The position numbers and the translations under genes are program-made. From UQRS01 sp964481575 (lineage in GTDB: Bacteria; Bacillota; Clostridia; Oscillospirales; Acutalibacteraceae), in assembly GCA_964481575.1 (NCBI GenBank), contig CAYZTR010000007.1, forward strand, positions 4,113-68,112: 64,000 nt of DNA, read 5' to 3'. Numbering within the stretch: the first letter of the stretch is position 1; every line of letters begins with the position of its first letter. Below the pieces are notes generated by a model. The model was not told where the DNA came from. It worked only from the letters and a program-made list of their open reading frames with translations, and made no database searches. Positions 25,810 to 34,815 of the stretch are shown here, in pieces.

Positions 25810-26418
25810 ATGCGATTCAAATTCATTTTATCCCTGGGGCTTTCGGCATTGCTGGCCTGCAGTATTACCGCCTGCACCGGTACGGAAGAAGCCGATACAC
25901 CAGTAACCATCCCGTCCTGGAGTCTGCCGAGCGCCGCTTCCACATCTGATGCCGGAGAAGAAAGCGAAGAATCTTCTGCCTCTGCAGAGTCCCGGGAAAC
26001 CGCAACTGCCACAGACGTGTCCGATACTACTTCTGATTCTACCACAAGTTATGCCGATGTGCCAGATATTTCTCAAATCACTGCATTTTGTAATGCTACT
26101 CAATTTACCGGGATTCTCACCACCCTGGATGTTAACGTTTCCAATCAATCCGGGCGGGATATTTCCTATAAGAATACCGTCACTGTGGAAATGAACCAGA
26201 ACGGTCAATGGGTGGAGCTGCCCTGGGCGACAGACGCCGATATCACCCCCATCGCCTATCTTTTAGGTACCGGAGAAACCGGGTATATACAGCTGGATTT
26301 CACCCAACTGGCCAACGGTCCCCTGAAAACGCTGGGCAGATACCGTATCACCATTCCGGTTTTGAGTGACGGATATGCCGATGCGTTCACTGTTTCCACA
26401 GAATTCACACTAAAATAA
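25810..26418 (+). CDS. Lipoprotein with C-terminal Ig-like domain
   Basis: The 202-residue protein has a signal peptide with lipobox ITAC (Cys22). A Ser/Thr/Glu-rich linker (about 35-80) would hold the rest away from the membrane. A beta-rich domain of about 110 residues follows (LDVNVSNQSGRDI, then GQWVELPW, GETGYIQLDF and GRYRITIPV). This reads like the bacterial Ig-like fold found in small clostridial lipoproteins. Its partner or ligand is unknown. It has its own promoter and a strong terminator and is transcribed towards the SGNH hydrolase gene. Confidence 0.82.
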   Translation: MRFKFILSLGLSALLACSITACTGTEEADTPVTIPSWSLPSAASTSDAGEESEESSASAESRETATATDVSDTTSDSTTSYADVPDISQITAFCNATQFTGILTTLDVNVSNQSGRDISYKNTVTVEMNQNGQWVELPWATDADITPIAYLLGTGETGYIQLDFTQLANGPLKTLGRYRITIPVLSDGYADAFTVSTEFTLK

Positions 26419-26444
26419 ACCAGACAAATACGATCATGGATAAA

Positions 26445-26477
26445 AAAGCGCCAACCGAAATTTACGGTTGGCGCTTT
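26445..26477. terminator. Bidirectional terminator
   Basis: AAAGCGCCAACCG pairs with CGGTTGGCGCTTT between converging genes, the lipoprotein at 25810 and the hydrolase at 26502. Confidence 0.85.
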
Positions 26478-26501
26478 ATGGTTTCCTTCTGCCTCAGGGG
26501 A

Positions 26502-29030
26502 TTACGTGGGCTGCTCCAAAATCTTCTTCCGCAGGAGCACCACATCTGTTACGGACAAACTTTCATCCTGATTCATATCTCCTATGTCACTGTACGCATT
26601 GGTTAAAATCGTTTTGCGCAGGAGCACCACATCTGTTACCGACAATGCGCCATCCTGATTCATATCACCAGGCAGCAATTCCTCCTGACCGGGGCCCGGT
26701 ATCTCCGGCGCCAGCAGAGTCAGGGTATAAGATCGCCGGTACCGTCCATTGGGGGAAGTGACGGTAATCTCCATAGCTGTTTCGGCCTCCTGCGTCTGTG
26801 TTTCCACTTGGACAGTGCCATTGGCCGTCAAAAGAATCTCCTGGGGGGATACCGCTTCCTCCAACTGAACCGTAACCTGATCCTGGCCGGAAAAATCTGC
26901 CAGAACAGTATCTCCTAACTTGGCTGTCTGCAAAGTAGCATCACTGTCAGAGGAGAACACCTGGGCAAAAGCTTCAGCGATGGCACGGTAGCCGTCATCA
27001 TCTGGATGGATCCCATCCCGCGTGAACCACTCCGGATGGTTTTCCGTTACCGCATTGATGTCCACAAAGGCCAGCCCGTATTCCTCCGCCAGCTGTTCCA
27101 CCATCTTGGAAATGGTATCATTGATAGCATCAGCGGCATTGGTTTCCAAATAATACCAGGCGGGAGAAGCCAAGACAATGGTGGGTCTGCTGGGCAAACA
27201 ATCATACTGGGCAATTAGCTCCCTGTAATCCTGTTCCATTCGGCTTTTACAGGTGCCCCAGTCTGCCCCATCGTTGGTTCCCAACATAATCAGTACATAA
27301 TCTGGCCCAAACGATTTACTGCGGGGGTAAGCAGCTGTGGACCAATAGGGGTAAATACCGTTTTTTGAGGCAGTGGTACCACCTACGCCGGCGTTATACA
27401 CCCAATAGTCCTCCCCCAAAATTTCCTGCAAATTCACCGGGTAAGATTTTTCGGCAACACCGCCATAGGTAATACTGTCTCCCACACAAGCGATTTTAAT
27501 TGGATCATCCAGCAGCGCCTGCACCGCTTCTTCGGCCGCAGTCAGCAGGGCATAATTGGATACCGCCAGCTTTTCCCGGCCATCCAATGCAGTGAACAAA
27601 GCCCGGGCGGTCAGCACCGCTTGCCGGTCACTCATGGAGGCTGGCTGAGAAATTCGGGCAATGGCTTCTTCGGCCTCCCCGATAGCGGACAGTTCTTCCG
27701 CATCCCATTCCCGCTGAACATAAACGGTGACGGTATACGCCGCTGTCTGCCCATCCCGTGCCGTGACAGTATAGGTCACCGGCTGGGTGAAATCCTGGGC
27801 TATTCCCGCTGCCGGCGCACAGCTGGAGGTTCCACAAACTGTAAATTCTGGCACCAAAGCGGTCAAATCGGTTCCTTCTGGCAGCAGCACAAATATATTT
27901 CTGCCCTCTGTCAGTACCGTTCCGCCCTCTATCGCAAAATCCTCCAGGGACACATCATTGGCATCGCCAATGTCAAACCTGGCATCGCCAAAACAGATAT
28001 GATCATTCTCACTGCTGATGCCGCAGTCATTCCGAATTGTCAGGGTCTCAGCACCGTAAGGAATGGGAATATCAATGGTTTCACAGTGGCCAAAAGTCAA
28101 AGGCTCTGTTTGATATACCTGCAACCCGTCGATGGAAAAGGTCACCACATTTTTCTGGTCATAGATACTGCCTTGTTTATGGTCATTTAACCCCACCACC
28201 GTTTGGAACCGCTCCGCCTCCGCGGGAATGGGTATCTCCAGGACAGCAGCGGTTTTGTCACTGGGCTCCAAACCAAATCCTTTGGTATACTCCACACCGT
28301 CCAATAAAATAGGTTGTTTCCCGCAGCTGCAGGTATCAAACGACAGCGTGCCACCCGGCTGAAATACCGATACCTGCTGACCCTGCATCACCGATGGCAG
28401 ATGATCCGGATCGGCAAACTGGGCCAGATCAAAATAGTTCATGTCCGAAACGTACACCACCCGATTGGTATAGCCCACGGTAATACTGTTGGTGGACATG
28501 AGCTTGATATAATCCACCGTGATACGGTCTGTTCCCTGGTAGGTGGCATTGTCGGACAAAGCAACCGTCTCCAACCGGAAGGTGTTTTCCCCAACAGGTA
28601 ATGAAATGTTTTCCGCCTGGAAAACAGCCATATCATTTTCTCCACCGTACAGGCGGTTATTAAAATCCCGGGGCTCTCCCACCGGCGTACCGTTAATGTA
28701 TAGTTGATTGGTGCCGCTGATCGGATGAACCCGGTAAGCATAAGAAACTGTATAGTTCCCTGCCACTGCAACATCCAGGGTAAACTCCACATAGTTTCCA
28801 ACCACACCGGCAGTATTTTCTACACGGATATAGCTGCCAGATACCCCATTGCCATACGCATAAAAATCCTGTACCGCGCCGGGATAATAAGAAATGGCTG
28901 CCGAATCCAACGCTTCGATTTCAAATATCTGCCGCTCTGCCAGAATTCTGTCCGCCGATGCGGTGAAAGATACCGTACAGACGGAAAGCAAAAAAGATGC
29001 AGCAAGGAAAAACGCTATTACTTTTTTCAT
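26502..29030 (-). CDS. Secreted multi-domain SGNH hydrolase with dockerin
   Basis: The 842-residue protein has a signal peptide (1-26) and a CBM6/35-like beta domain (about 30-180). An NPCBM-like domain follows (about 190-355), then an Ig-like module (360-440) and a helical linker. The SGNH esterase domain spans about 510-695, with GDSIT (Ser519), GTND (584-587) and D672-x2-H675. A second Ig-like module leads to a type I dockerin (788-842) with two Ca-binding repeats beginning GDMNQD and SVTDVVLLRK cores. It probably deacylates a polysaccharide and docks to a cohesin. ATG 29030 is 8 bases after AAGGAG; ATG 29033 is possible. It is a tandem duplicate of the upstream gene. Confidence 0.9.
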   Translation of the reverse strand: MKKVIAFFLAASFLLSVCTVSFTASADRILAERQIFEIEALDSAAISYYPGAVQDFYAYGNGVSGSYIRVENTAGVVGNYVEFTLDVAVAGNYTVSYAYRVHPISGTNQLYINGTPVGEPRDFNNRLYGGENDMAVFQAENISLPVGENTFRLETVALSDNATYQGTDRITVDYIKLMSTNSITVGYTNRVVYVSDMNYFDLAQFADPDHLPSVMQGQQVSVFQPGGTLSFDTCSCGKQPILLDGVEYTKGFGLEPSDKTAAVLEIPIPAEAERFQTVVGLNDHKQGSIYDQKNVVTFSIDGLQVYQTEPLTFGHCETIDIPIPYGAETLTIRNDCGISSENDHICFGDARFDIGDANDVSLEDFAIEGGTVLTEGRNIFVLLPEGTDLTALVPEFTVCGTSSCAPAAGIAQDFTQPVTYTVTARDGQTAAYTVTVYVQREWDAEELSAIGEAEEAIARISQPASMSDRQAVLTARALFTALDGREKLAVSNYALLTAAEEAVQALLDDPIKIACVGDSITYGGVAEKSYPVNLQEILGEDYWVYNAGVGGTTASKNGIYPYWSTAAYPRSKSFGPDYVLIMLGTNDGADWGTCKSRMEQDYRELIAQYDCLPSRPTIVLASPAWYYLETNAADAINDTISKMVEQLAEEYGLAFVDINAVTENHPEWFTRDGIHPDDDGYRAIAEAFAQVFSSDSDATLQTAKLGDTVLADFSGQDQVTVQLEEAVSPQEILLTANGTVQVETQTQEAETAMEITVTSPNGRYRRSYTLTLLAPEIPGPGQEELLPGDMNQDGALSVTDVVLLRKTILTNAYSDIGDMNQDESLSVTDVVLLRKKILEQPT

Positions 29031-29076
29031 CATCAACACTCCTTTTCGAAGAGATCCAAAACTGCCCTTCGTAATA

Positions 29077-31566
29077 TTAGGATACAGCCTGCGTCAATAT
29101 CTGCTTCCGCAGAAGAACCACATCCGTGACCGACTGCACGGCATCCTCATTCAGATCCCCGGCCAAATAATAGGTATCTGACAGAATCGCCTTCCGCAGC
29201 AGAACCACATCCGTAACCGACAGGATTCCATCCCCATTCAGATCTCCTAATAGCATTGGGACTGGTTCGGATGTCTGGGGAGCCGACAGAACCAGGGTGT
29301 AAAGGCGCTGATACCGGCCGTTCCGGGCGGTTACGGTTATTTCCAGAATCGTTTCCTGGCCCTGTGTCCGGGTCGTCATCCGGACATTACCGTTGGCAGA
29401 CAACGTAAGCTCTTCCGGATCCAACGGATTCTCCGGAGAAAGAGTGACGCTGTCTCCTTGGGAGAAATCGGTCAGAAGCACGTCCCCCAAACGGATCCCT
29501 TGCAAAGTGGTATCCCTGTAAATAGATAAGGTGTCTGCAAAGGCTGCCGCTATGGCCTGATACCCGTTATTATCCGGATGAATCCCATCTGCCGCAAACC
29601 AGTCAGCATGGTCGGCAGTCACCCCACTGATATCTACAAAGGAGAATCCGTACTCCCGGGCCAGCCGCTCCACCATTTCACAAATGGTCACGTTAATAGC
29701 GGTATAGCGTTCCGAATCCGGATTCAGGTAATACCAGGCAGGAGACGCCAAAACGATAGTTGGATTGGAAGACAGGCCCGTGTACTGGGCGATCAGTTCC
29801 CGGTAGTAATCCTCAATTTGATCCTTACAATTGTTCCAGTTGGCCACCTGCGCGTCATTGGTGCCCAGCATAATCAGCACATAATCAGGGGCAAATTCCT
29901 TGCTGCGGGTATAGGCGGTGGTAGACCAATAGGGGTAATTGCCGTTCTTGGAAACCGTGGTTCCGCTGACGCCGGCATTGTAAACCCAATAATCCTCTCC
30001 CAGCATCCCCTGCAAATATTCCGGATAGGAAACGGTTGCACCAACCCCCTGGGTGATGCTGTCGCCCACACAGGCAATGCGAATGGGCGCCTGTTCCAAG
30101 TTCCGGATACATGTTTCCGCCTCCAAAAGAAGTGCATAGTTGGAAATTTCCAGCTTTTCCCGGTCAGATAGGGCTTCAAAGGCGGCCCGGGCAGCCTGTA
30201 CCTCTTCCCGCTCACTGAGCAATACCGGTTGGGGAAGGTTGGCAATGGCGGCTTTGGCTGCCTCCACTTGGGCTGTTTCCTGCTCTGTCAGTCCGGTGTC
30301 GGTGACAACGGTCACCGTATACTGGGCTGTCGCTCCGTTTTGGGCAGTGACCTGGTAAGTAACGGGTTCCGTAAAATCCTGGGTGTTGCCAGACACCTTG
30401 TCACAGAGCGCGGCATCCGCCAGCGTGAAGCTGGGTGTAAGTGCAGATAAATCCGTTCCCTCTGGAACCAGCACCAAGACACTGTAACCGTCGATCAGAG
30501 TACGGCCCCCCTGGATCGTAAAATCCCTCAGCTGGTTATTGTTGCTGCTTCCGATGGAAAACCGTGCATCCCCAAAGCAAATGTGATCATTCACACTGCT
30601 GCCACCGCAGTCGTTCCGGATGGTTAAGGTCCCTGCGCCGTAAGGAATGGGCAAATCAATGGTTTCACAGTGGCCAAAAGCCAAAGGCTCCGTCTGATAA
30701 ACTTGCACCCCATCCATCAGAATTGTCACCACATTTTTCTGATCATAGGTACTGCCAAGCTTGTGATCATTCAGTCCCACCACCGTTTGAAAGCGATGGG
30801 CCCCTTCTGGAATCGCAATATCCAGCACCGCTGTGGTCCCGTTCTTGGGCTCTAAGCCCAAGCCTTTCGTATACTCGACACCGTTCAGCAAAATAGGCTG
30901 ATTCCCGCAACTGCATTTGTCATATACCAGGGTACCGCCCAGCCCCATATGATCCGATTCCGCCCTCAGGCGCAGATCAAAATAGTCCAATTCAGAAACA
31001 AACACCGTCTGGTCATCATAGCCAATCACCGTCCGCTCCGCAGACAGCACTGTGATATAATCCACTGTGATTCGATCTCCACCACTGTCAGACAGAGCCG
31101 TGGTCTCCCACCGGAAAGTACTGGTTCCGGCAGGCAGGGATACATTTTCTACCCGGCAGGTAGCCATATCGTTTTCCCCGCCATAGTTGCGGTCATTAAA
31201 ATTCCGGGGAGTGCCAGCGGCTTTTCCGTTGATATACAACTGATTGATCCCGCTGGTAGGGTGGATTCGGTAAACATACATAACCTGATAGGTTCCTGCC
31301 TGCGGAATCTCCAGAGACAGCTCCAGGTAATTTCCCACCACACCGGGTTGGTTTTCCACCCGAATATATGTGCCGGATACACCGTTTCCGTAATCATAAA
31401 AATCTTGCTTTGCTCCGGGATAATAGGAAATAGATGACGTCGGCAAAGCTTCGGTTTCAAACAAATACCGTTGCTGCTGCACTACATCAGCAGAAACAGG
31501 TAGAGATGCCAGGCCGGCTGATACAAGCACCAGAACAGCCAATAGGGTTGCCACTGTTTTTTTCAT
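29077..31566 (-). CDS. Secreted SGNH hydrolase with dockerin, paralogue
   Basis: The 829-residue protein has the same domain order as its downstream neighbour: signal peptide, CBM-like domain (YYPGAKQDFYDYGNGVSG), NPCBM-like domain (GLGLEPKNG, ERFQTVVGLND-type core), Ig-like module, SGNH domain (CVGDSITQG, GTNDAQ, DGIHPDNNGY), Ig-like module and a two-repeat dockerin (GDLNGDGILSVTDVV and GDLNEDAVQSVTDVV). ATG 31566 is 7 bases after AGGAG; an upstream in-frame ATG lacks a suitable site. A consensus-like promoter lies just upstream, and the next hydrolase starts 46 bases after its stop, so the two form one operon divergent from an AraC gene. Expected activity is carbohydrate or peptidoglycan O-deacylation. 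Confidence 0.9.
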   Translation of the reverse strand: MKKTVATLLAVLVLVSAGLASLPVSADVVQQQRYLFETEALPTSSISYYPGAKQDFYDYGNGVSGTYIRVENQPGVVGNYLELSLEIPQAGTYQVMYVYRIHPTSGINQLYINGKAAGTPRNFNDRNYGGENDMATCRVENVSLPAGTSTFRWETTALSDSGGDRITVDYITVLSAERTVIGYDDQTVFVSELDYFDLRLRAESDHMGLGGTLVYDKCSCGNQPILLNGVEYTKGLGLEPKNGTTAVLDIAIPEGAHRFQTVVGLNDHKLGSTYDQKNVVTILMDGVQVYQTEPLAFGHCETIDLPIPYGAGTLTIRNDCGGSSVNDHICFGDARFSIGSSNNNQLRDFTIQGGRTLIDGYSVLVLVPEGTDLSALTPSFTLADAALCDKVSGNTQDFTEPVTYQVTAQNGATAQYTVTVVTDTGLTEQETAQVEAAKAAIANLPQPVLLSEREEVQAARAAFEALSDREKLEISNYALLLEAETCIRNLEQAPIRIACVGDSITQGVGATVSYPEYLQGMLGEDYWVYNAGVSGTTVSKNGNYPYWSTTAYTRSKEFAPDYVLIMLGTNDAQVANWNNCKDQIEDYYRELIAQYTGLSSNPTIVLASPAWYYLNPDSERYTAINVTICEMVERLAREYGFSFVDISGVTADHADWFAADGIHPDNNGYQAIAAAFADTLSIYRDTTLQGIRLGDVLLTDFSQGDSVTLSPENPLDPEELTLSANGNVRMTTRTQGQETILEITVTARNGRYQRLYTLVLSAPQTSEPVPMLLGDLNGDGILSVTDVVLLRKAILSDTYYLAGDLNEDAVQSVTDVVLLRKQILTQAVS

Positions 31567-31600
31567 ATGCCTGCTCCTTTCAGAGTGGATTCTATCCATA

Positions 31601-31629
31601 ATTATAAAAGGTTACGATTTTCAATTCAA
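31601..31629 (-). promoter_or_regulatory. Promoter of the SGNH hydrolase pair
   Basis: TTGAAT and TATAAT with a 17-base spacer on the minus strand, about 35 bases before ATG 31566, in the divergent region shared with the AraC gene. Confidence 0.65.
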
Positions 31630-31711
31630 TTGCGATTATAGCCCTTTTCTTATTGCAAATTAAAACATAATGTGTTAAGCTATATATAAGCTTATAGGTA
31701 GGTGATACAGA

Positions 31712-32560
31712 TTGGAGCGGCTTTATGAATACATTGATACCAATTTTGTCTATCATCACAGTATAGACCGGCAGCCTGATCCGACAGATTTTCCCATGCA
31801 CGCCCATGATACCCACGAATTGTTCTACTTTCTTTCCGGGCATGGCAATTATCTGGTAGAAGGAAATCCCTATCCCCTGCGGCCCGGAGATCTGATCCTT
31901 CTGCGAACCGGAGAGGCCCATAAACTGCAAATTCAATCCGACCGCCCTTATGAACGGAAAGCCCTGAGTTTCCATGACACCGCCCTTGCATCTCTGCGTT
32001 CCGGCAAACTGTTGCTGGAGCCTTTCTACAATCGGCGCTTGGGAGATGGGAATCTTTATACGGCGGCAGAACTTCACAACACTACCGTTGGCCCCTGTTT
32101 TCAAAATCTGGAAGATCTGGCCAGAAAGGGAGAGCCTGCATTGGCCTTTTCCTGTTTCCTGCCGCCCATTCTATATGAAATCCGGACCATATTTCTTTCC
32201 CGCGGCACAGCCGTACCGCCTGCCGATCTGACGGCAGAAATTGTGGAATATATCAATCTGCACTTGTGTCAAGACTTATCCTTGGACAGCATCAGCCAGC
32301 GGTTTTATATCAGCAAGACCCATCTGAACCGCCTGTTCCGACGGGCCATTGGCGCCTCTGTTTGGGAGTATATTACTGTCAAGCGGCTCATGCTTTGCCG
32401 AAGCAAGATTACCGCCGGCGTCCCGGCAGGAAAGGCCAGCGTACAATGCGGCTTTCGGGATTATTCCACCTTTTACCGAAGCTATCAAAAACGGTTTCAT
32501 GCGGCACCCACCCAAGATGTCCGGGAACAAGGCAACATCGACTTTCCTGCTTATTTTTAG
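31712..32560 (+). CDS. AraC-family transcriptional regulator
   Basis: The 282-residue protein has an N-terminal cupin-like domain (MHAHDTHELFYFLSGHG, then LRPGDLILL) of the kind that binds sugars. Two helix-turn-helix motifs follow at the C-terminus (LSLDSISQRFYISKTHLNRLF and CGFRDYSTFYRSYQKRF). It begins at TTG 31712 after AGGTGA; no better start is available. It is divergent from the two dockerin SGNH hydrolase genes and about 29 kb from the mannan operon promoter, so it probably senses a glycan breakdown product and controls the hydrolases. Control of the mannan locus is possible but unproven. Confidence 0.92.
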   Translation: MERLYEYIDTNFVYHHSIDRQPDPTDFPMHAHDTHELFYFLSGHGNYLVEGNPYPLRPGDLILLRTGEAHKLQIQSDRPYERKALSFHDTALASLRSGKLLLEPFYNRRLGDGNLYTAAELHNTTVGPCFQNLEDLARKGEPALAFSCFLPPILYEIRTIFLSRGTAVPPADLTAEIVEYINLHLCQDLSLDSISQRFYISKTHLNRLFRRAIGASVWEYITVKRLMLCRSKITAGVPAGKASVQCGFRDYSTFYRSYQKRFHAAPTQDVREQGNIDFPAYF

Positions 32561-32567
32561 CTGCAAA

Positions 32568-32608
32568 AAAAGACCCACAACAGTTTAACCAACCGTTGCG
32601 GGTCTTTT
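32568..32608. terminator. Bidirectional terminator
   Basis: AAAAGACCC-CAAC pairs with GTTG-GGGTCTTTT (one mismatch) between the converging AraC and permease genes. Confidence 0.8.
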
Positions 32609-32629
32609 CTTATCCAAAAGTATATTGCC

Positions 32630-34042
32630 TTACTCCGCAGATTCCCCGTTGGGGCCAACAGCAAAGTCCACACCGGTATCGGTGGGCTTTTCTACATTCA
32701 CGGCATAATCCTTGCCGGGGAGAATCGCGTTCAGCACCACACCCACGATGGCCGCAATGGCCAGAGAGGTCAGAGTAATGCTGACATCCCCGATCGTAAA
32801 GGTCAGGCCATCGCCAAAGCCCAGGCCGCAAACCAGGATAACAGCGGCAATGATCAGATTCCGGGACTTGGTGAAGTCCACCTTGCTTTCCACCACGTTG
32901 CGAACGCCAATGGCAGAAATCATACCGTACAGGATAAAGGAAACACCACCGATAATGGCCGCAGGCATGGTGGAAATCACAGCCGACATTTTGGGAATAA
33001 AGCCCAGAATAATAGCGTAGAGTGCAGCCAGCCGGATCACCCGGGGATCATGAACACGGGACAGCTCCAATACACCGGTATTCTCCCCATAGGTGGTATT
33101 GGCAGGGCCGCCGAAGACCGCCGACAGAGAAGTTGCCAGACCGTCGCCAATCAGGGTACAATGCAGGCCGGGATCCTCCAGGAAATTCTGCTTACAAGTA
33201 GCAGAGATAGCGGAAATATCTCCAATGTGCTCCATCATCGTGGCCAGTGCGATAGGTGCCATAACGAAGATGGAGGTCAGATCGAACCGGCAGATCTGGA
33301 ACTGGGGCAGCCCCACCCAGGCGGAAGAACCGATGGAAGAGAAATCCACCAGATCGGCCACGCCGCACAGGGTCAAAATGGCGGCCACCACATAAGAAAT
33401 TACCACACCAAGCAGAATGGGGATAATCTTAAACATGCCTTTCCCCCAGATATTAAAGACCACAATTACAGCCAAAGCCAGCAGCGCCAGGGGCCAGCAG
33501 GTTTCAGCGTTAGCAATGGCAGAGGGAGCCAGCGACAAACCAATGCAAATGATAATCGGGCCGGTCACCACAGGAGGCAGAAAACGCATGACCTTATGAA
33601 TACCCACCAGCTTAATAATCAGAGCCAGCACCAGATACAAAAGGCCGGAAACCACGATACCGCCGCAGGCCAGGGACAGCACCTGTGCCGGCGTTTTACC
33701 GTAGTAAACGCCTCCTTCAGCCCCCATGGCAGCAATGGTAGCAAAACCGCCCAGGAAAGCAAAGGAGGAACCCAGAAATGCAGGAACCTTAAACTTGGAG
33801 CAAAGGTGGAAAAACAAAGTACCGACACCGGCAAAGAACAAGGTCACCTGCACAGACAGGGTATTGGTGACCTCGGGGCCAAAGGCATCCTTAAAATATC
33901 CGTTGACCAGAATGGGAACCAAAATCGTAGCGCCAAACATTGCGAACATATGCTGCAAACCCAGGAGCAGCATTTTCGGAATACCCAGCGATCTGGCGTC
34001 TATGATCGGCGCAGAACCGATCGAGGCTTTTTCTTTTGCCAT
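32630..34042 (-). CDS. Uracil/xanthine permease, NCS2 family
   Basis: The 470-residue membrane protein has about 14 hydrophobic segments and nucleobase:cation symporter-2 signatures. These are GLQHMFAMFGATILVPILVNG at the N-terminus (TM1), FVMAPIALATMMEHIGD in the middle with the key Glu, and GGPANTTYGENTG, which forms part of the substrate site. The middle motif resembles uracil permease UraA more than xanthine/urate carriers. I start at ATG 34042, 9 bases after AGGAAGG. It is a single-gene unit with its own promoter and terminator; no purine or pyrimidine riboswitch was recognised in the 95-base leader. Confidence 0.9.
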   Translation of the reverse strand: MAKEKASIGSAPIIDARSLGIPKMLLLGLQHMFAMFGATILVPILVNGYFKDAFGPEVTNTLSVQVTLFFAGVGTLFFHLCSKFKVPAFLGSSFAFLGGFATIAAMGAEGGVYYGKTPAQVLSLACGGIVVSGLLYLVLALIIKLVGIHKVMRFLPPVVTGPIIICIGLSLAPSAIANAETCWPLALLALAVIVVFNIWGKGMFKIIPILLGVVISYVVAAILTLCGVADLVDFSSIGSSAWVGLPQFQICRFDLTSIFVMAPIALATMMEHIGDISAISATCKQNFLEDPGLHCTLIGDGLATSLSAVFGGPANTTYGENTGVLELSRVHDPRVIRLAALYAIILGFIPKMSAVISTMPAAIIGGVSFILYGMISAIGVRNVVESKVDFTKSRNLIIAAVILVCGLGFGDGLTFTIGDVSITLTSLAIAAIVGVVLNAILPGKDYAVNVEKPTDTGVDFAVGPNGESAE

Positions 34043-34134
34043 TTTAAACATCCTTCCTAACATAAATTGGCAGAGGAACCATTGTGGTTTTAACGCAACA
34101 CTCCCCTGCTTTTGACAAAATATGCTACTACTAA

Positions 34135-34161
34135 ATTATAACATTTTAACAGTAATGTCAA
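34135..34161 (-). promoter_or_regulatory. Probable promoter for the uracil permease
   Basis: TTGACA and TATAAT on the minus strand with a 15-base spacer, shorter than the usual 17. Confidence 0.5.
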
Positions 34162-34777
34162 GAATTATTTTACCGCTTTTATAAGTTTATGTTGAAATAT
34201 TGCGCTGATTTTCATTTCCCCTGTATGGATTACACCTCCCTTTTTCATCATGGATTCAACCGTCGAAAAGCAGCTTTGGCATTCTTATTATGAAGATATT
34301 TCTCCATTATTGAAACCTGTTTTTCTTTTTCAAAATAATATTGGGAGCAATCAACCAATGATAGATGCATCTCTCCAAATCCTGCGGAGGATTCGATTGT
34401 CATTTCTTTTGGTTTTATTATCGAAAAAAGCAACATATGTGTTTTTTGCAATATAGTTATAAATACAAAATAGTGGCTCCGCAGGATGGAATACTCAATA
34501 AAAGCCTATTAATTACTTTCGGAGCAGGCGCTTCCACGGTAGATTTCCATTTCAAAAGGGGTTGCCGCTACTATGGGCAAGAGATATTCCACCCTGCAGT
34601 ATTCTCAAATGATTTTGTTCCTTGTATTTGGGGCGGTTAGTAGTACGCCACATGCTTCGCATTTTAAAGCTATTCTATTTAGAATCTTTCTCTAGCCTGA
34701 TAGCGTTAAAGTCAATTATCATATTCTATGGTGGGTGCTGGGATCTTTCCCACATGCCGGCAAACTTTACAAAAAAA
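34162..34777. other. AT-rich intergenic stretch with decayed sequence
   Basis: About 600 bases between the uracil permease promoter and the mannan locus terminator. It is AT-richer than the surroundings. A 67-codon open frame on the minus strand (34451-34248) and short plus-strand frames are present. The only piece I can partly identify is the MFS-like fragment listed separately. Confidence 0.5.
34573..34695 (+). pseudogene. Fragment resembling the N-terminus of an MFS transporter
   Basis: ATG 34573 after AAAAGGGG starts 40 codons reading KRYSTLQYSQMILFLVFGAV, typical of the first membrane segment of a sugar or phenylpropionate-type MFS carrier. The frame then degenerates and stops at 34695. 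No downstream continuation was found, so this looks like a truncated relic. Low certainty. Confidence 0.35.
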
Positions 34778-34805
34778 CTTCCCCACCGCAGCCGCAGTGG
34801 GGAAG
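34778..34805 (-). terminator. Terminator at the end of the mannan locus
   Basis: CTTCCCCAC pairs with GTGGGGAAG and is followed on the minus strand by seven T residues. It lies 10 bases after the last permease stop codon. Confidence 0.85.
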
Positions 34806-34815
34806 ATAAAAAACA

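Noticed and set aside
34064..34134. Purine or uracil riboswitch before the NCS2 permease
   Set aside because: The leader is short and shows no paired-stem core of the purine class and no PyrR-type binding loop that I can recognise.
34248..34451. Minus-strand 67-codon frame near the MFS fragment
   Set aside because: Not recognisable, no convincing ribosome binding site, in an AT-rich decayed stretch.
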